Source: Nemertoderma westbladi
Taxonomy: Eukaryota; Xenacoelomorpha; Nemertodermatida; Nemertodermatidae
DNA length: 57,664 nt
Reading direction: 5' to 3'
Assembly (NCBI GenBank): GCA_032718475.1
Contig: JAUCBJ010009022.1
Location: 1-57,664, forward strand
Made by a program: the position numbers and the translations under genes. Positions 34,301 through 44,600 of this stretch are shown here, piece after piece. Position 1 is the stretch's first letter, and each line of letters opens with the position of its first letter. The notes under the pieces were generated by a model that was not told where the DNA came from, did not search any database, and saw nothing but the letters and a program-made list of their open reading frames with translations.

Positions 34301-37300
34301 TCCACCAATGTTCAATGTACTAGAACCAGGTAAGTGTGATCCACCAATGTTCAAGGTAGTAGAACCAGGTAAGTGTGATCCACCAATGTTCAAGGTACTA
34401 GAACCAGGTAAGTGTGATCCATCAATGTTCAAGGTACTAGATCCAGGTAAGTGTGATCCACCAATGTTCAAGGTAGTAGAACCAGGTAAGTGTGATCCAC
34501 CAATGTTTAAGGTAGTAGAACCAGGTAAGTGTGATCCATCAATGTTCAAGGTACTAGAACCAGGTAAGTGTGATCCACCAATGTTCAAGGTAGTAGATCC
34601 AGGTAAGTGTGATCCACCAATGTTTAAGGTACTAGAACCAGGTAAGTGTGATCCACCAATGTTCACGGTACTAGAACCAGGTAAGTGTGATCCACCAATG
34701 TTCAAGGTACTAGAACCAGGTAAGTGTGATCCACCAATGTTCAAGGTACTAGAACCAGGTAAGTGTGATCCACCAATGTTCAAGGTACTAGAACCAGGTA
34801 TGTGTGATCCACCAATGTTCAATGTACTAGAACCAGGTAAGTGTGATCCACCAATGTTCAAGGTAGTAGAACCAGGTAAGTGTGATCCACCAATGTTCAA
34901 GGTACTAGAACCAGGTAAGTGTGATCCATCAATGTTCAAGGTACTAGATCCAGGTAAGTGTGATCCACCAATGTTCAAGGTAGTAGAACCAGGTAAGTGT
35001 GATCCACCAATGTTTAAGGTAGTAGAACCAGGTAAGTGTGATCCATCAATGTTCAAGGTACTAGAACCAGGTAAGTGTGATCCACCAATGTTCAAGGTAG
35101 TAGATCCAGGTAAGTGTGATCCACCAATGTTTAAGGTACTAGAACCAGGTAAGTGTGATCCACCAATGTTCACGGTACTAGAACCAGGTAAGTGTGATCC
35201 ACCAATGTTCAAGGTAGTAGAACCAGGTAAGTGTGATCCACCAATGTTCAAGGTAGTAGAACCAGGTAAGTGTGATCCATCAATGTTCAAGGTACTAGAA
35301 CCAGGTAAGTGTGATCCATCAATGTTCAAGGTACTAGATCCAGGTAAGTGTGATCCACCAATGTTCAAGGTAGTAGAACCAGGTAAGTGTGATCCACCAA
35401 TGTTTAAGGTACTAGAACCAGGTAAGTGTGATCCACCAATGTTCACGGTACTAGAACCAGGTAAGTGTGATCCACCAATGTTCAAGGTAGTAGAACCAGG
35501 TAAGTGTGATCCACCAATGTTCAAGGTAGTAGAACCAGGTAAGTGTGATCCATCAATGTTCAAGGTACTAGAACCAGGTAAGTGTGATCCACCAATGTTC
35601 AAGGTAGTAGAACCAGGTAAGTGTGATCCATCAATGTTCAAGGTACTAGAAGCAGGTAAGTGTGATCCACCAATGTTCAAGGTAGTAGAACCAGGTAAGT
35701 GTGATCCACCAATGTTCAAGGTAGTAGAACCAGGTAAGTGTGATCCACCAATGTTTAAGGTACTAGAACCAGGTAAGTGTGATCCACCAATGTTCACGGT
35801 ACTAGAACCAGGTAAGTGTGATCCACCAATGTTCAAGGTAGTAGAACCAGGTAAGTGTGATCCATCAATGTTCAAGGTACTAGATCCAGGTAAGTGTGAT
35901 CCACCAATGTTTAAGGTACTAGAACCAGGTAAGTGTGATCCACCAATGTTCACGGTACTAGAACCAGGTAAGTGTGATCCACCAATGTTCACGGTACTAG
36001 AACCAGGTAAGTGTGATCCACCAATGTTCAAGGTAGTAGAACCAGGTAAGTGTGATCCATCAATGTTCAAGGTACTAGATCCAGGTAAGTGTGATCCACC
36101 AATGTTTAAGGTACTAGAACCAGGTAAGTGTCATCCACCAATGTTCAAGGTACTAGATCCAGGTAAGTGTGATCCACCAATTTTCAAGGTACTAGAACCA
36201 GGTAAGTGTGATCCACCAATGTTAAAGGTACTAGAACCAGGTAAGTGTGATCCACCAATGTTCAAGGTAGTAGAACCAGGTAAGTGTGATCCATCAATGT
36301 TCAAGGTACTATAACCAGGTAAGTGTGATCCATCAATGTTCAAGGTAGTAGAACCAGGTAAGTGTGATCCACCAATGTTTAAGGTACTAGAACCAGGTAA
36401 GTGTGATCCACCAATGTTCACGGTACTAGAACCAGGTAAGTGTGATCCACCAATGTTCACGGTACTAGAACCAGGTAAGTGTGATCCACCAATGTTCAAG
36501 GTAGTAGAACCAGGTAAGTGTGATCCATCAAAGTTGTTCAAGGTACTAGAACCAGGTAAGTGTGATCCACCAATGTTCAAGGTAGTAGAACCAGGTAAGT
36601 GTGATCCATCAATGTTCAAGGTACTAGAACCAGGTAAGTGTGATCCACCAATGTTCAAGGTAGTAGAACCAGGTAAGTGTGATCCACCAATGTTCAAGGT
36701 AGTAGAACCAGGTAAGTGTGATCCATCAATGTTCAAGGTACTAGAACCAGGTAAGTGTGATCCACCAATGTTCAAGGTAGTAGAACCAGGTAAGTGTGAT
36801 CCATCAATGTTCAAGGTACTAGAAGCAGGTAAGTGTGATCCACCAATGTTCAAGGTAGTAGAACCAGGTAAGTGTGATCCACCAATGTTCAAGGTAGTAG
36901 AACCAGGTAAGTGTGATCCATCAATGTTCAAGGTACTAGAACCAGGTAAGTGTGATCCATCAATGTTCAAGGTACTAGATCCAGGTAAGTGTGATCCACC
37001 AATGTTCAAGGTAGTAGAACCAGGTAAGTGTGATCCACCAATGTTCAAGGTACTAGAACCAGGTAAGTGTGATCCATCAATGTTCAAGGTACTAGATCCA
37101 GGTAAGTGTGATCCACCAATGTTCAAGGTAGTAGAACCAGGTAAGTGTGATCCATCAATGTTCAAGGTACTAGAACCAGGTAAGTGTGATCCACCAGTGT
37201 TCAAGGTACTAGAACCAGGTAAGTGTGATCCATCAATGTTCAAGGTAGTAGAACCAGGTAAGTGTGATCCATCAATGTTCAAGGTACTAGAACCAGGTAA

Positions 37301-38387
37301 GTGTGATCCACCAATGTTCAAGGTAGTAGAACCAGGTAAGTGTGATCCACCAATGTTCAAGGTAGTAGAACCAGGTAAGTGTGATCCATCAATGTTCAAG
37401 GTACTAGAACCAGGTAAGTGTGATCCACCAATGTTCAAGGTAGTAGAACCAGGTAAGTGTGATCCACCAATGTTCAAGGTAGTAGAACCAGGTAAGTGTG
37501 ATCCATCAATGTTCAAGGTACTAGAACCAGGTAAGTGTGATCCACCAATGTTCAAGGTAGTAGAACCAGGTAAGTGTGATCCATCAATGTTCAAGGTACT
37601 AGAAGCAGGTAAGTGTGATCCACCAATGTTCAAGGTAGTAGAACCAGGTAAGTGTGATCCACCAATGTTCAAGGTAGTAGAACCAGGTAAGTGTGATCCA
37701 TCAATGTTCAAGGTACTAGAACCAGGTAAGTGTGATCCATCAATGTTCAAGGTACTAGATCCAGGTAAGTGTGATCCACCAATGTTCAAGGTAGTAGAAC
37801 CAGGTAAGTGTGATCCACCAATGTTCAAGGTACTAGAACCAGGTAAGTGTGATCCATCAATGTTCAAGGTACTAGATCCAGGTAAGTGTGATCCACCAAT
37901 GTTCAAGGTAGTAGAACCAGGTAAGTGTGATCCATCAATGTTCAAGGTACTAGAACCAGGTAAGTGTGATCCACCAGTGTTCAAGGTACTAGAACCAGGT
38001 AAGTGTGATCCATCAATGTTCAAGGTACTAGATCCAGGTAAGTGTGATCCACCAATGTTCAAGGTAGTAGAACCAGGTAAGTGTGATCCACCAATGTTTA
38101 AGGTACTAGAACCAGGTAAGTGTGATCCACCAATGTTCACGGTACTAGAACCAGGTAAGTGTGATCCACCAATGTTCAAGGTACTAGAACCAGGTAAGTG
38201 TGATCCACCAATGTTCAAGGTACTAGAACCAGGTAAGTGTGATCCACCAATGTTCAAGGTACTAGAACCAGGTATGTGTGATCCATCAATGTTCAAGGTA
38301 GTAGAACCAGGTAAGTGTGATCCACCAATGTTCAAGGTAGTAGAACCAGGTAAGTGTGATCCACCAATGTTCAAGGTACTAAAACCA
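28386..38387. repeat. 39-bp splice-donor minisatellite, part 2 (256 units)
   Basis: The same unit resumes after the LINE and runs to AAACCAAATGGGG at 38382-38394. The distance from the first to the last unit is 256 x 39 + 3 bp; the only length change is a 3-bp insertion near 36533. Higher-order copies are visible: a block with GGTATGTG and TTCAATGTA repeats 507 bp (13 units) apart at 34291 and 34798, and a block with GAAGCAG and CCAGTGTTC repeats 780 bp (20 units) apart at about 36.6-37.2 and 37.4-38.0 kb. Variant units with TACTATAACC (stop in the exon frame) recur. Long open frames on both strands are a by-product of a period divisible by three. Confidence 0.97.
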
Positions 38388-38476
38388 AATGGGGTTCATC
38401 CTACTACTGATGGATATGTAACTTAATACAGCTGCCCTGTTCAATATGAGTAGATTATGTGGGAGAGTAAGTGTCA

Positions 38477-38553
38477 GGGGCAACCTGAACTGGTTAGCGC
38501 TTCTGATGAGGCCTGATAGGCCGAAACGTACGTATAGCTCTGGTTCAACCCCC
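38477..38553 (+). ncRNA. hammerhead ribozyme motif (type I)
   Basis: The conserved core is complete: CTGATGA at 38503-38509, stem II GGCCT/AGGCC (38510-38514 with 38518-38522, GAT loop), and GAAA at 38523-38526. Stem III is short: ACG (38526-38528) pairs with CGT (38531-38533), with A15.1-U16.1 formed. The predicted cleavage triplet is GTA, cut after A38534. Stem I pairs TCG-side bases 38499-38501 with 38536-38538 (one U-U at the base, 38502/38535), then TGAAC (38486-38490) with GTTCA (38543-38547), then GGGG (38477-38480) with CCCC about 38549-38553. Short-stem-III type I hammerheads are known from Penelope-like elements and metazoan retrozymes, so this is probably a remnant of one. Activity is untested. 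Confidence 0.75.
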
Positions 38554-38675
38554 AGGGACGTGCTTACTAATTTTTTTCATTTCTGAACAAAACCATTATA
38601 TTACATCATTAATTACAGTTGCTTTCACAGCTCAACTCCAATTTATTTATTTAATATTTTTGTCACATTTTGTAG

Positions 38676-38865
38676 GCGATGCTACTAAGGCCATATTTGA
38701 CTTTACAACATTTGTTACTGATGAAGATACAACCAGCCCATGGAATACATTAGCATGGGACTCGTTGCCACCTGGTGTGCCATTTACCATAAACAACGGT
38801 AAACTATATGCTAATGCTAACAGTTTGGACTATGAAGGAACAAAAACATACAGTTTTCCGATAAG
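38676..38865 (+). CDS. cadherin-repeat gene, exon 5
   Basis: The acceptor is CACATTTTGTAG ending at 38675 and the donor is ATAAG|GTAAGT. It enters in phase 1, fitting exon 4, and ends in phase 2. The peptide has FDFTTFVTDEDTTSPWNTLA with the DxD calcium-binding motif, a short FTINNGKLYANANSLDYEGT stretch with the cadherin LDYE signature, and ends YSFPIR. It is the positional homologue of exon 3 in the next EC repeat. The next exon is not found in the following 18.8 kb. Confidence 0.87.
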
Positions 38866-38899
38866 GTAAGTGTTGTAAAATCATGTAAATATTTTAAAA

Positions 38900-39045
38900 G
38901 CCGGGGCTAGCTAGCTAGCTCAGATGGTTGAACGCCGGTCCTGCATTCTATTGGTTGTAGGTTCAGTCCCGCCAGGGTCCACTCAACCTTTTATCACGCG
39001 GGGTCGATAAAATTAGTGCCAGTTTAATTACTGGCAGCAAAACAA
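38900..39045 (+). mobile_element. tRNA-derived SINE, truncated at its 3' end
   Basis: A tRNA-like head has box A TAGCTCAGATGGTTG (about 38917-38930) and box B GGTTCAGTCCC (38960-38970), about 40 bp apart, with GGGGCTAG and the CCAGGGTCC end near acceptor-stem positions. A body follows with GGGGTCGATAAAATTAG from 38998, GTGCCAGTTTAATTACTGG, closely resembling the conserved core of cephalopod-type SINEs (recalled, not searched). The body runs straight into the 36-bp array, whose unit resembles its last bases (GGGATAGGAGTAGC). Confidence 0.7.
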
Positions 39046-40646
39046 GGGATAGGAGTAGCGCCCGGGTAGCAGGAGTAGCACCCACCCCTACTTTTGGGTA
39101 GCAGATAAGAGTAACACCCACCCCTACCTTCGGGTAGCAGATAGGAGTAACGCCCACCCCTACCTTCGGGTAGCAGATAGGAGTAGCGCCCACCCCTACC
39201 TTCGGGTAGCAGATAGGAGTAGCGCCCACCCCTACCTTCGGGTAGCAGATAGGAGTAGCGCCTACCCCACCTTCGGGTAGCAGATAGGAGTAGCACCCAC
39301 CCCTACCTTCGGGTAGCAGATAGGAGTAGCGCCCACCCCTACCTTCGGGTAGCAGATAGGAGTAGCACCCACCCCTACCTTATGGTAGCAGATAGGAGTA
39401 GCGCCCACCCCTACCTTCGGGTTGCAGGTAGGAGTAGCACCCACCCCTACCTTCGGGTTGCAGATAGGAGTAGCGCCTACCCTTACCTTCGGGTAGCAGA
39501 TAGGAGTAGCGCCCACCCCTACCTTCGGGTAGCAGATAGGAGTAGCATCTACCCCTACCTTCGGGTAGCAGATAGGAGTAGCGCCTACCCCTAACTTCGG
39601 GTATCAGATAGGAGTAGCACCCACCCCTACCTTATGGTAGCAGATAGGAGTAGCGCCCACCCCTACCTTCGGGTAGCAGATAGGAGTAGCACCCACCCCT
39701 ACCTTATGGTAGCAGATAGGAGTAGCGCCCACCCCTACCTTCGGGTTGCAGGTAGGAGTAGCACCCACCCCTACCTTATGGTAGCAGATAGGAGTAGCGC
39801 CCACCCCTACCTTCGGGTAGCAGATAGGAGTAGCACCCACCCCTACCTTATGGTAGCAGATAGGAGTAGCGCCCACCCCTACCTTCGGGTTGCAGGTAGG
39901 AGTAGCACCCACCCCTACCTTCGGGTTGCAGATAGGAGTAGCGCCTACCCCTACATTCGGGTAGCAGATAGGAGTAGTGCACACCCCTACCTTCGGGTAG
40001 CAGATAGGAGTAGCGCCCACCCCTACCTTCGGGTAGCAGATAGGAGTAGCATCTACCCCTACCTTCGGGTAGCAGATAGGAGTAGCGCCTACCCCTAACT
40101 TCGGGTATCAGATAGGAGTAGCACCCACCCCTACCTTCGGGTAGCAGATAGAGGTAGCGCCCACCCCTACCCTCGGTTAGCAGATAGGAGTAGCGCCCAC
40201 CTCTACCTTCGGGTAGCAGATAGGAGTAGCGCCCACCCCTACCTTCGGGTAGCAGATAGGAGTAGCATCTACCCCTACCTTCGGGTAGCAGATAGGAGTA
40301 ACGCCCACCCCTACCTTCGGGTAGCAGATAGGAGTAGCGCCTACCCCTAACTTCGGGTATCAGATAGGAGTAGCACCCACCCCTACCTTCGGGTAGCAGA
40401 TAGGAGTAGCGCCCACCCCTACCTTCGGGTAGCAGATAGGAGTAGCGCCCACCCCTACCTTCGGGTAGCAGATAGGAGTAGCGCCCACCCCTACCTTCGG
40501 GTAGCATATAGGAGTATCGACCACCCCTACCTTCGGGTAGCATATAGGAGTATCGACCACCCCTACCTTCGGGTAGCATATAGGAGTATCGACCACCCCT
40601 ACCTTTGGGTTGCAGATAGGAGTAGCGCCTACCCCTACCTATATAT
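39046..40646. repeat. 36-bp minisatellite, main part (about 44 units)
   Basis: The unit is GGGTAGCAGATAGGAGTAGC, GCCCACCCCTACCTTC, with many substitutions and subtypes (for example CATATAGGAGTATCGACC at the right end). It begins where the SINE body ends. It stops at CCCCTACCT, and the continuation TTCGGGTAGCAG is found at 50813, more than 10 kb away; the gap is filled by nested retroelements. Open frames on both strands are due to the period being a multiple of three. Confidence 0.95.
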
Positions 40647-41376
40647 ATTATATTATTTCGCTCGGCCAATGGTTAAAATTGCACAATATGCACAAATTAA
40701 AAATTACAAGTAGTATGAGGGAGAAGACCAACTAGGCTACAAACAGCACTTACAGGAGGCTCGAAAATATTGTACGCAAGGCGTTCAACACATAAATAAG
40801 GTTTTCCAAATTAAAAAGTATATTGAAGTAAAAAGAGTAAATAAATAATTTAAAAAAAAACGTACCTAAAAGAAATTACATACATCTGTTAAAGTTGCAC
40901 CATTTTAATAGGTCAAATTCACGTAATTTATTTGTAAAAGTTGCTAAGGTACGGGCCTCAACAATATTTACAGGTAATGAATTCCATATGGGCACCACAC
41001 GGTTTGAAAAAGAATACTTTGTTATTTGAAGTCTAGAGTAGTTTGTAAACAGTTTATGGCTGTGACCTCTAAGTCCAGAGCGTGGAGCAATTTTAAAGAA
41101 ACTAAAATCAAGATCGACCAACTGTCTTTCAATTGAATATACCATCTTCAGATCAAAGATTAATCGTCGGATTTCTAGAGGTTGCAGCTTGAGGTACTCT
41201 GAACGTTGCAAGTAACTAGTATTGTGATTACCTAGATGACATCGGGCAAAAAGTCTTCTTGTGAAGTACCTTTGCACCCGTTCAATGAGGTCAATGCTAC
41301 CTTTATGGAACGGAGATCAGATCGGCGTACAATATTCCAGCAAAGGTCTGACATACGATTTATATGCAGTTATTAA
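40647..41376 (-). pseudogene. LINE RT C-terminal half and 3' end (left part of a split copy)
   Basis: On the - strand this reads ITAYKSYVRPLLEYC (from 41376), an in-frame TGA at 41319-41317 in place of Trp, then LIERVQRYFTRRLF, LQPLEIRRLIFDLK and VVPIWNSLPVNIVEA, ending near 40876. The 3' UTR ends in an ATAATATAATATATATA tail at 40647-40670 against the 36-bp array. It is the C-terminal thumb-to-tail region of a Jockey/CR1-group RT. Its upstream part lies at 50284-50814, separated by an 8.9-kb insertion; the frame joins when that insertion is removed. Confidence 0.82.
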
Positions 41377-41653
41377 TGATCTATATATTATACTGTTATA
41401 CTGCTATTCGATATACTGCTATACCAGTACCGGTACATATATTACAACTGTATTAACTGCTGTGCTAAGGCCCCTGGCTGAGACACAACCTCGCTGGAGG
41501 CTGGACCACATGCACACCATCCAGCCATCCTGATTTAAGAAGAAAATTGATTCCACAGAAAAGAACACCCGACAGAAGACGCTAGGGGTAGCGAGTTCCA
41601 ACTGCTTCTTACGGCCAGCTGCAAACTAACATAGCTGCATAGATAGCTGAACA
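41377..41653 (+). promoter_or_regulatory. 5' UTR of the 8.9-kb non-LTR element
   Basis: 277 bp between the inferred insertion point and the ORF1 ATG. LINEs normally carry an internal promoter here, but I see no specific promoter motif. It contains short repeats of ATACTGCTAT and TACTGTTATACTGC near the start. Confidence 0.5.
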
Positions 41654-44600
41654 ATGGGAGTCCAGCACTCTCCTAAAGACAAAGTTAAACAACGCTCGCC
41701 ACCACTTACCCGCAGCAGGGGACCTCCTGCACAATCACCGCCGCCCATCTTAACCGCCCGAAAGACCACGATGCGCAGTAGTAGCATCCCAGTGCGGAAC
41801 GTGTACGCGAATACTGTATCTACGACTACAGAATCGAGATCGTCCGAGCCGAGATCGACAACTGCCAAATCCGAAGTTTGGTCCTCGAGATTAACGACTA
41901 CCGAACCCGGAGTTTCGTCCTCGAGATCGGCGACTACCGAACCCGGAGTTCCTCTCTTGGGATCGATGACTATCGAATCTATCGGAGCTTCTTCCTCGGG
42001 ATCGACGACTACCGAATCCGGATCTCCGCCCTTGGGATCGATGACTACCGAATCCGGGATTCCCTCATCAGAGTCGACGACTATCGAACCCGAAGCCCCG
42101 TCCTCGAGATCGACGAATACCGAACCTGAGACTCCTTCCTCGAGATCGACGACTACTGAACCTGAGGTTCCTTCCTCGGGATTGATGACTACCAAACCCG
42201 ATGTTCCTTCCTCGAGATCAACGATCATCGAATCCGAGGATCCTTCCTCGAGATCGACGACCACTGAACCTGAGGCTCCTTCCTCGAGATCGACGACTAC
42301 CGATTCCGGAGTTCCTTCCTCGGGATCAACGACTAACGAACCCGAGGTTCCCTCCTCGAGATTGATGACTACCGAACCCGGAGTTCTGTCCTCGAGATTG
42401 ACGACCACCGAACCCGGAACTCCATCGAGATCGACGACTACTGAACCCGAGGTTCCTTCCTCGAGATCGACGACTACCGAACCCAGAGTTCCGTCCTCGA
42501 GATTGACGACCACTGAACCCGAGGTTCCTTCATCGAGATCGATGACTACCGAACCCGGAGTTCCTTCCTCGGGATCGATGACTACCGAATCCGGAGTTCC
42601 TTCCTCGGGATCGACGACCACCGAACCCGAGGTTCCTTCCTCGGGATCGATGACTACCGAACCCAAGGCACCTTCCTCGAGATCGACGACTACCGAACCC
42701 GGAGCTCCTTCCTCGAGATCGACGATTACTGAACCCGATGTTCCTTCCTCGAGATCGATGACTACCGAACCCGGTGTTCAGTCCTCGAGATTGACGACCA
42801 CCGAACCCGAGGTTCCTTCCTCAAGATTGACGATTACTGAACCCGAGGTTCCTTCCTCGGGTTCGACGACTACCGAACCCGGAGCTCCTTCCTCGGGATT
42901 AACGATTACTGTTGAACCCGGGGTTCCTTCCTCGGGATCGACGAATACCGAATCCGGAGTAACTTCCTCGGGTTTAATAGATTTAGGGTTCCTCGTTTCG
43001 ACTACTCGAAAAGTAGATGATCCCCAACAGCAATCACATGGTATCCCAGTTAGTGCAAGCCCGGGCTGGGTAGGTCCGGGAAACCATACAGCCAGAGACC
43101 CAGCCTGGGAAAGCACTGGGGACGACTACGAAGTGAGTGATTGTAGAACTGAAAGGGACAGGTTGGTCATTACTGATAATGAATTTGCCAGGCTTAATCA
43201 CATCGACGTATTTCCCAACAGCCCAATCAAACCTCAAAATGAAGCAACCAAAAATCTGGTAACTTATCTAACTAACCTAAAAACTGATTACTCGCCAGGT
43301 ATATGTATCCCTACTGTAGATGAGATCAAAGTCTATCTCAAACCTAAGGTTTACTTGAGTGATATCATTGTTGACGGTTTCATGGGCCTACTTGAACGTC
43401 ACTTTGACCACATAGGAGTAATCCAAAGTCATCTCACAACCAAATTACAAAACTCTAACTCTGATAACTTAAGTGCGGCTAAATACATAGCAGCTCGTTA
43501 CATTGGCAGATACAGGAAAGTACCGGCACAGTTTCTATTTATACCAGAATGCACAGATGAACACTTTACTCTACATGTATTAGACACAGTTCACAAAACC
43601 GTCAGCCTACTCAACTCAAACGGTGCAAACATGCCCTCACGTATTAGCCTTAGGATAGTAGAACTTATGACAGAAATTGATAAAAGCAATCCCTGGAAAA
43701 CCGATTCTGTGGGAAAGTGGCAAGCTAGCTCTAGATACAACAACTTTGCCAAACAATACAACAATTGGGACTGCGGGGTATACGTGTGCCTATATACCCT
43801 TGCTATCGCACTAGGCAAAGATGAAATATCCACTATACATAATGACAGTGAAGGGGCCAGGGAGTGGATTTCCCAATGCCTAAAAAATGTTAAGGTGGTC
43901 CATCATAATGAGGTTCCTTTGGAGCAGTTAACACGCCCCACCAATTATACAGGGGTAGAATATTTGTATACGAAATCCAACTGCCTTAGATCATCCAGCG
44001 AACAACTACATATCAAACGCCCCCCTACAACGAGAGACCCACTTGATATCCAATGTCCCCCTACAAAGCGAGATCATCATGGAAACCACACAGTGAGATT
44101 GCAGGAAAACAATGTAACAAAGAGTAACAAAAAATCAGTCAGGCTTTCTAATCAACCAAAAGGTTATACAAAAGAAACAGATAACCAAACTCAACATACC
44201 CGACCATCTAATTACACCATAGATAACTTCGATCAAGATGTGAAACGTTCCAACACCTCGCTAGAATTTATCTCAATAGTGCGGAACGCAATGATTTTAC
44301 AAAATCCCAAAGAAGATTTTGCTAGACAACTAACCTCGCTTGGATTTGAATGCCTACAACGACTCCAAAAAATGCTGTTCAGCGACATAAAGACAGAACT
44401 ACTTGGAACAACCATTGGGGTGAAGTGCTCAACCTACAACAGGAAATCTCTCCACGAATTATCACTCGACGTCGCAGAATTCACACTATCACTAGAAAAT
44501 CGTGAAATAAGCAACACACTCAAAAAAAGAATAAATACAAGTACGATTGAACCATTCGGGTTCTTCGAACTCATGGATCTAGTTACCAAACTCCAAATGG

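Noticed and set aside
21317-36070. Very long - strand open frames in the 39-bp array encoding NIGGSHLPGSSTL repeats (up to 1447 codons).
   Set aside because: They arise because a 39-bp period keeps any open frame open. They lack an independent start context, and the sense strand is tied to the exon. Not called as genes.
20959-38387. Perfect length preservation of the 39-bp array as proof of coding selection.
   Set aside because: The 41-bp satellite, which cannot be coding in a fixed frame, is equally free of indels, so recent homogenisation explains both.
38917-38975. A functional tRNA gene.
   Set aside because: Box A and B are present, but the acceptor and anticodon arms do not fold well and it continues into a SINE body.
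39046-40669. Open frames in the 36-bp array (YSYLLPEGRGGR and ATPICYPKVGVG types).
   Set aside because: Period divisible by three gives open frames on both strands; the array is interrupted and non-exonic.
41626-42666. 346-codon - strand ORF rich in SVVVDLEEGT.
   Set aside because: It is the antisense of the ORF1 tandem repeat; ORF1 extends far beyond the repeat with recognisable domains.
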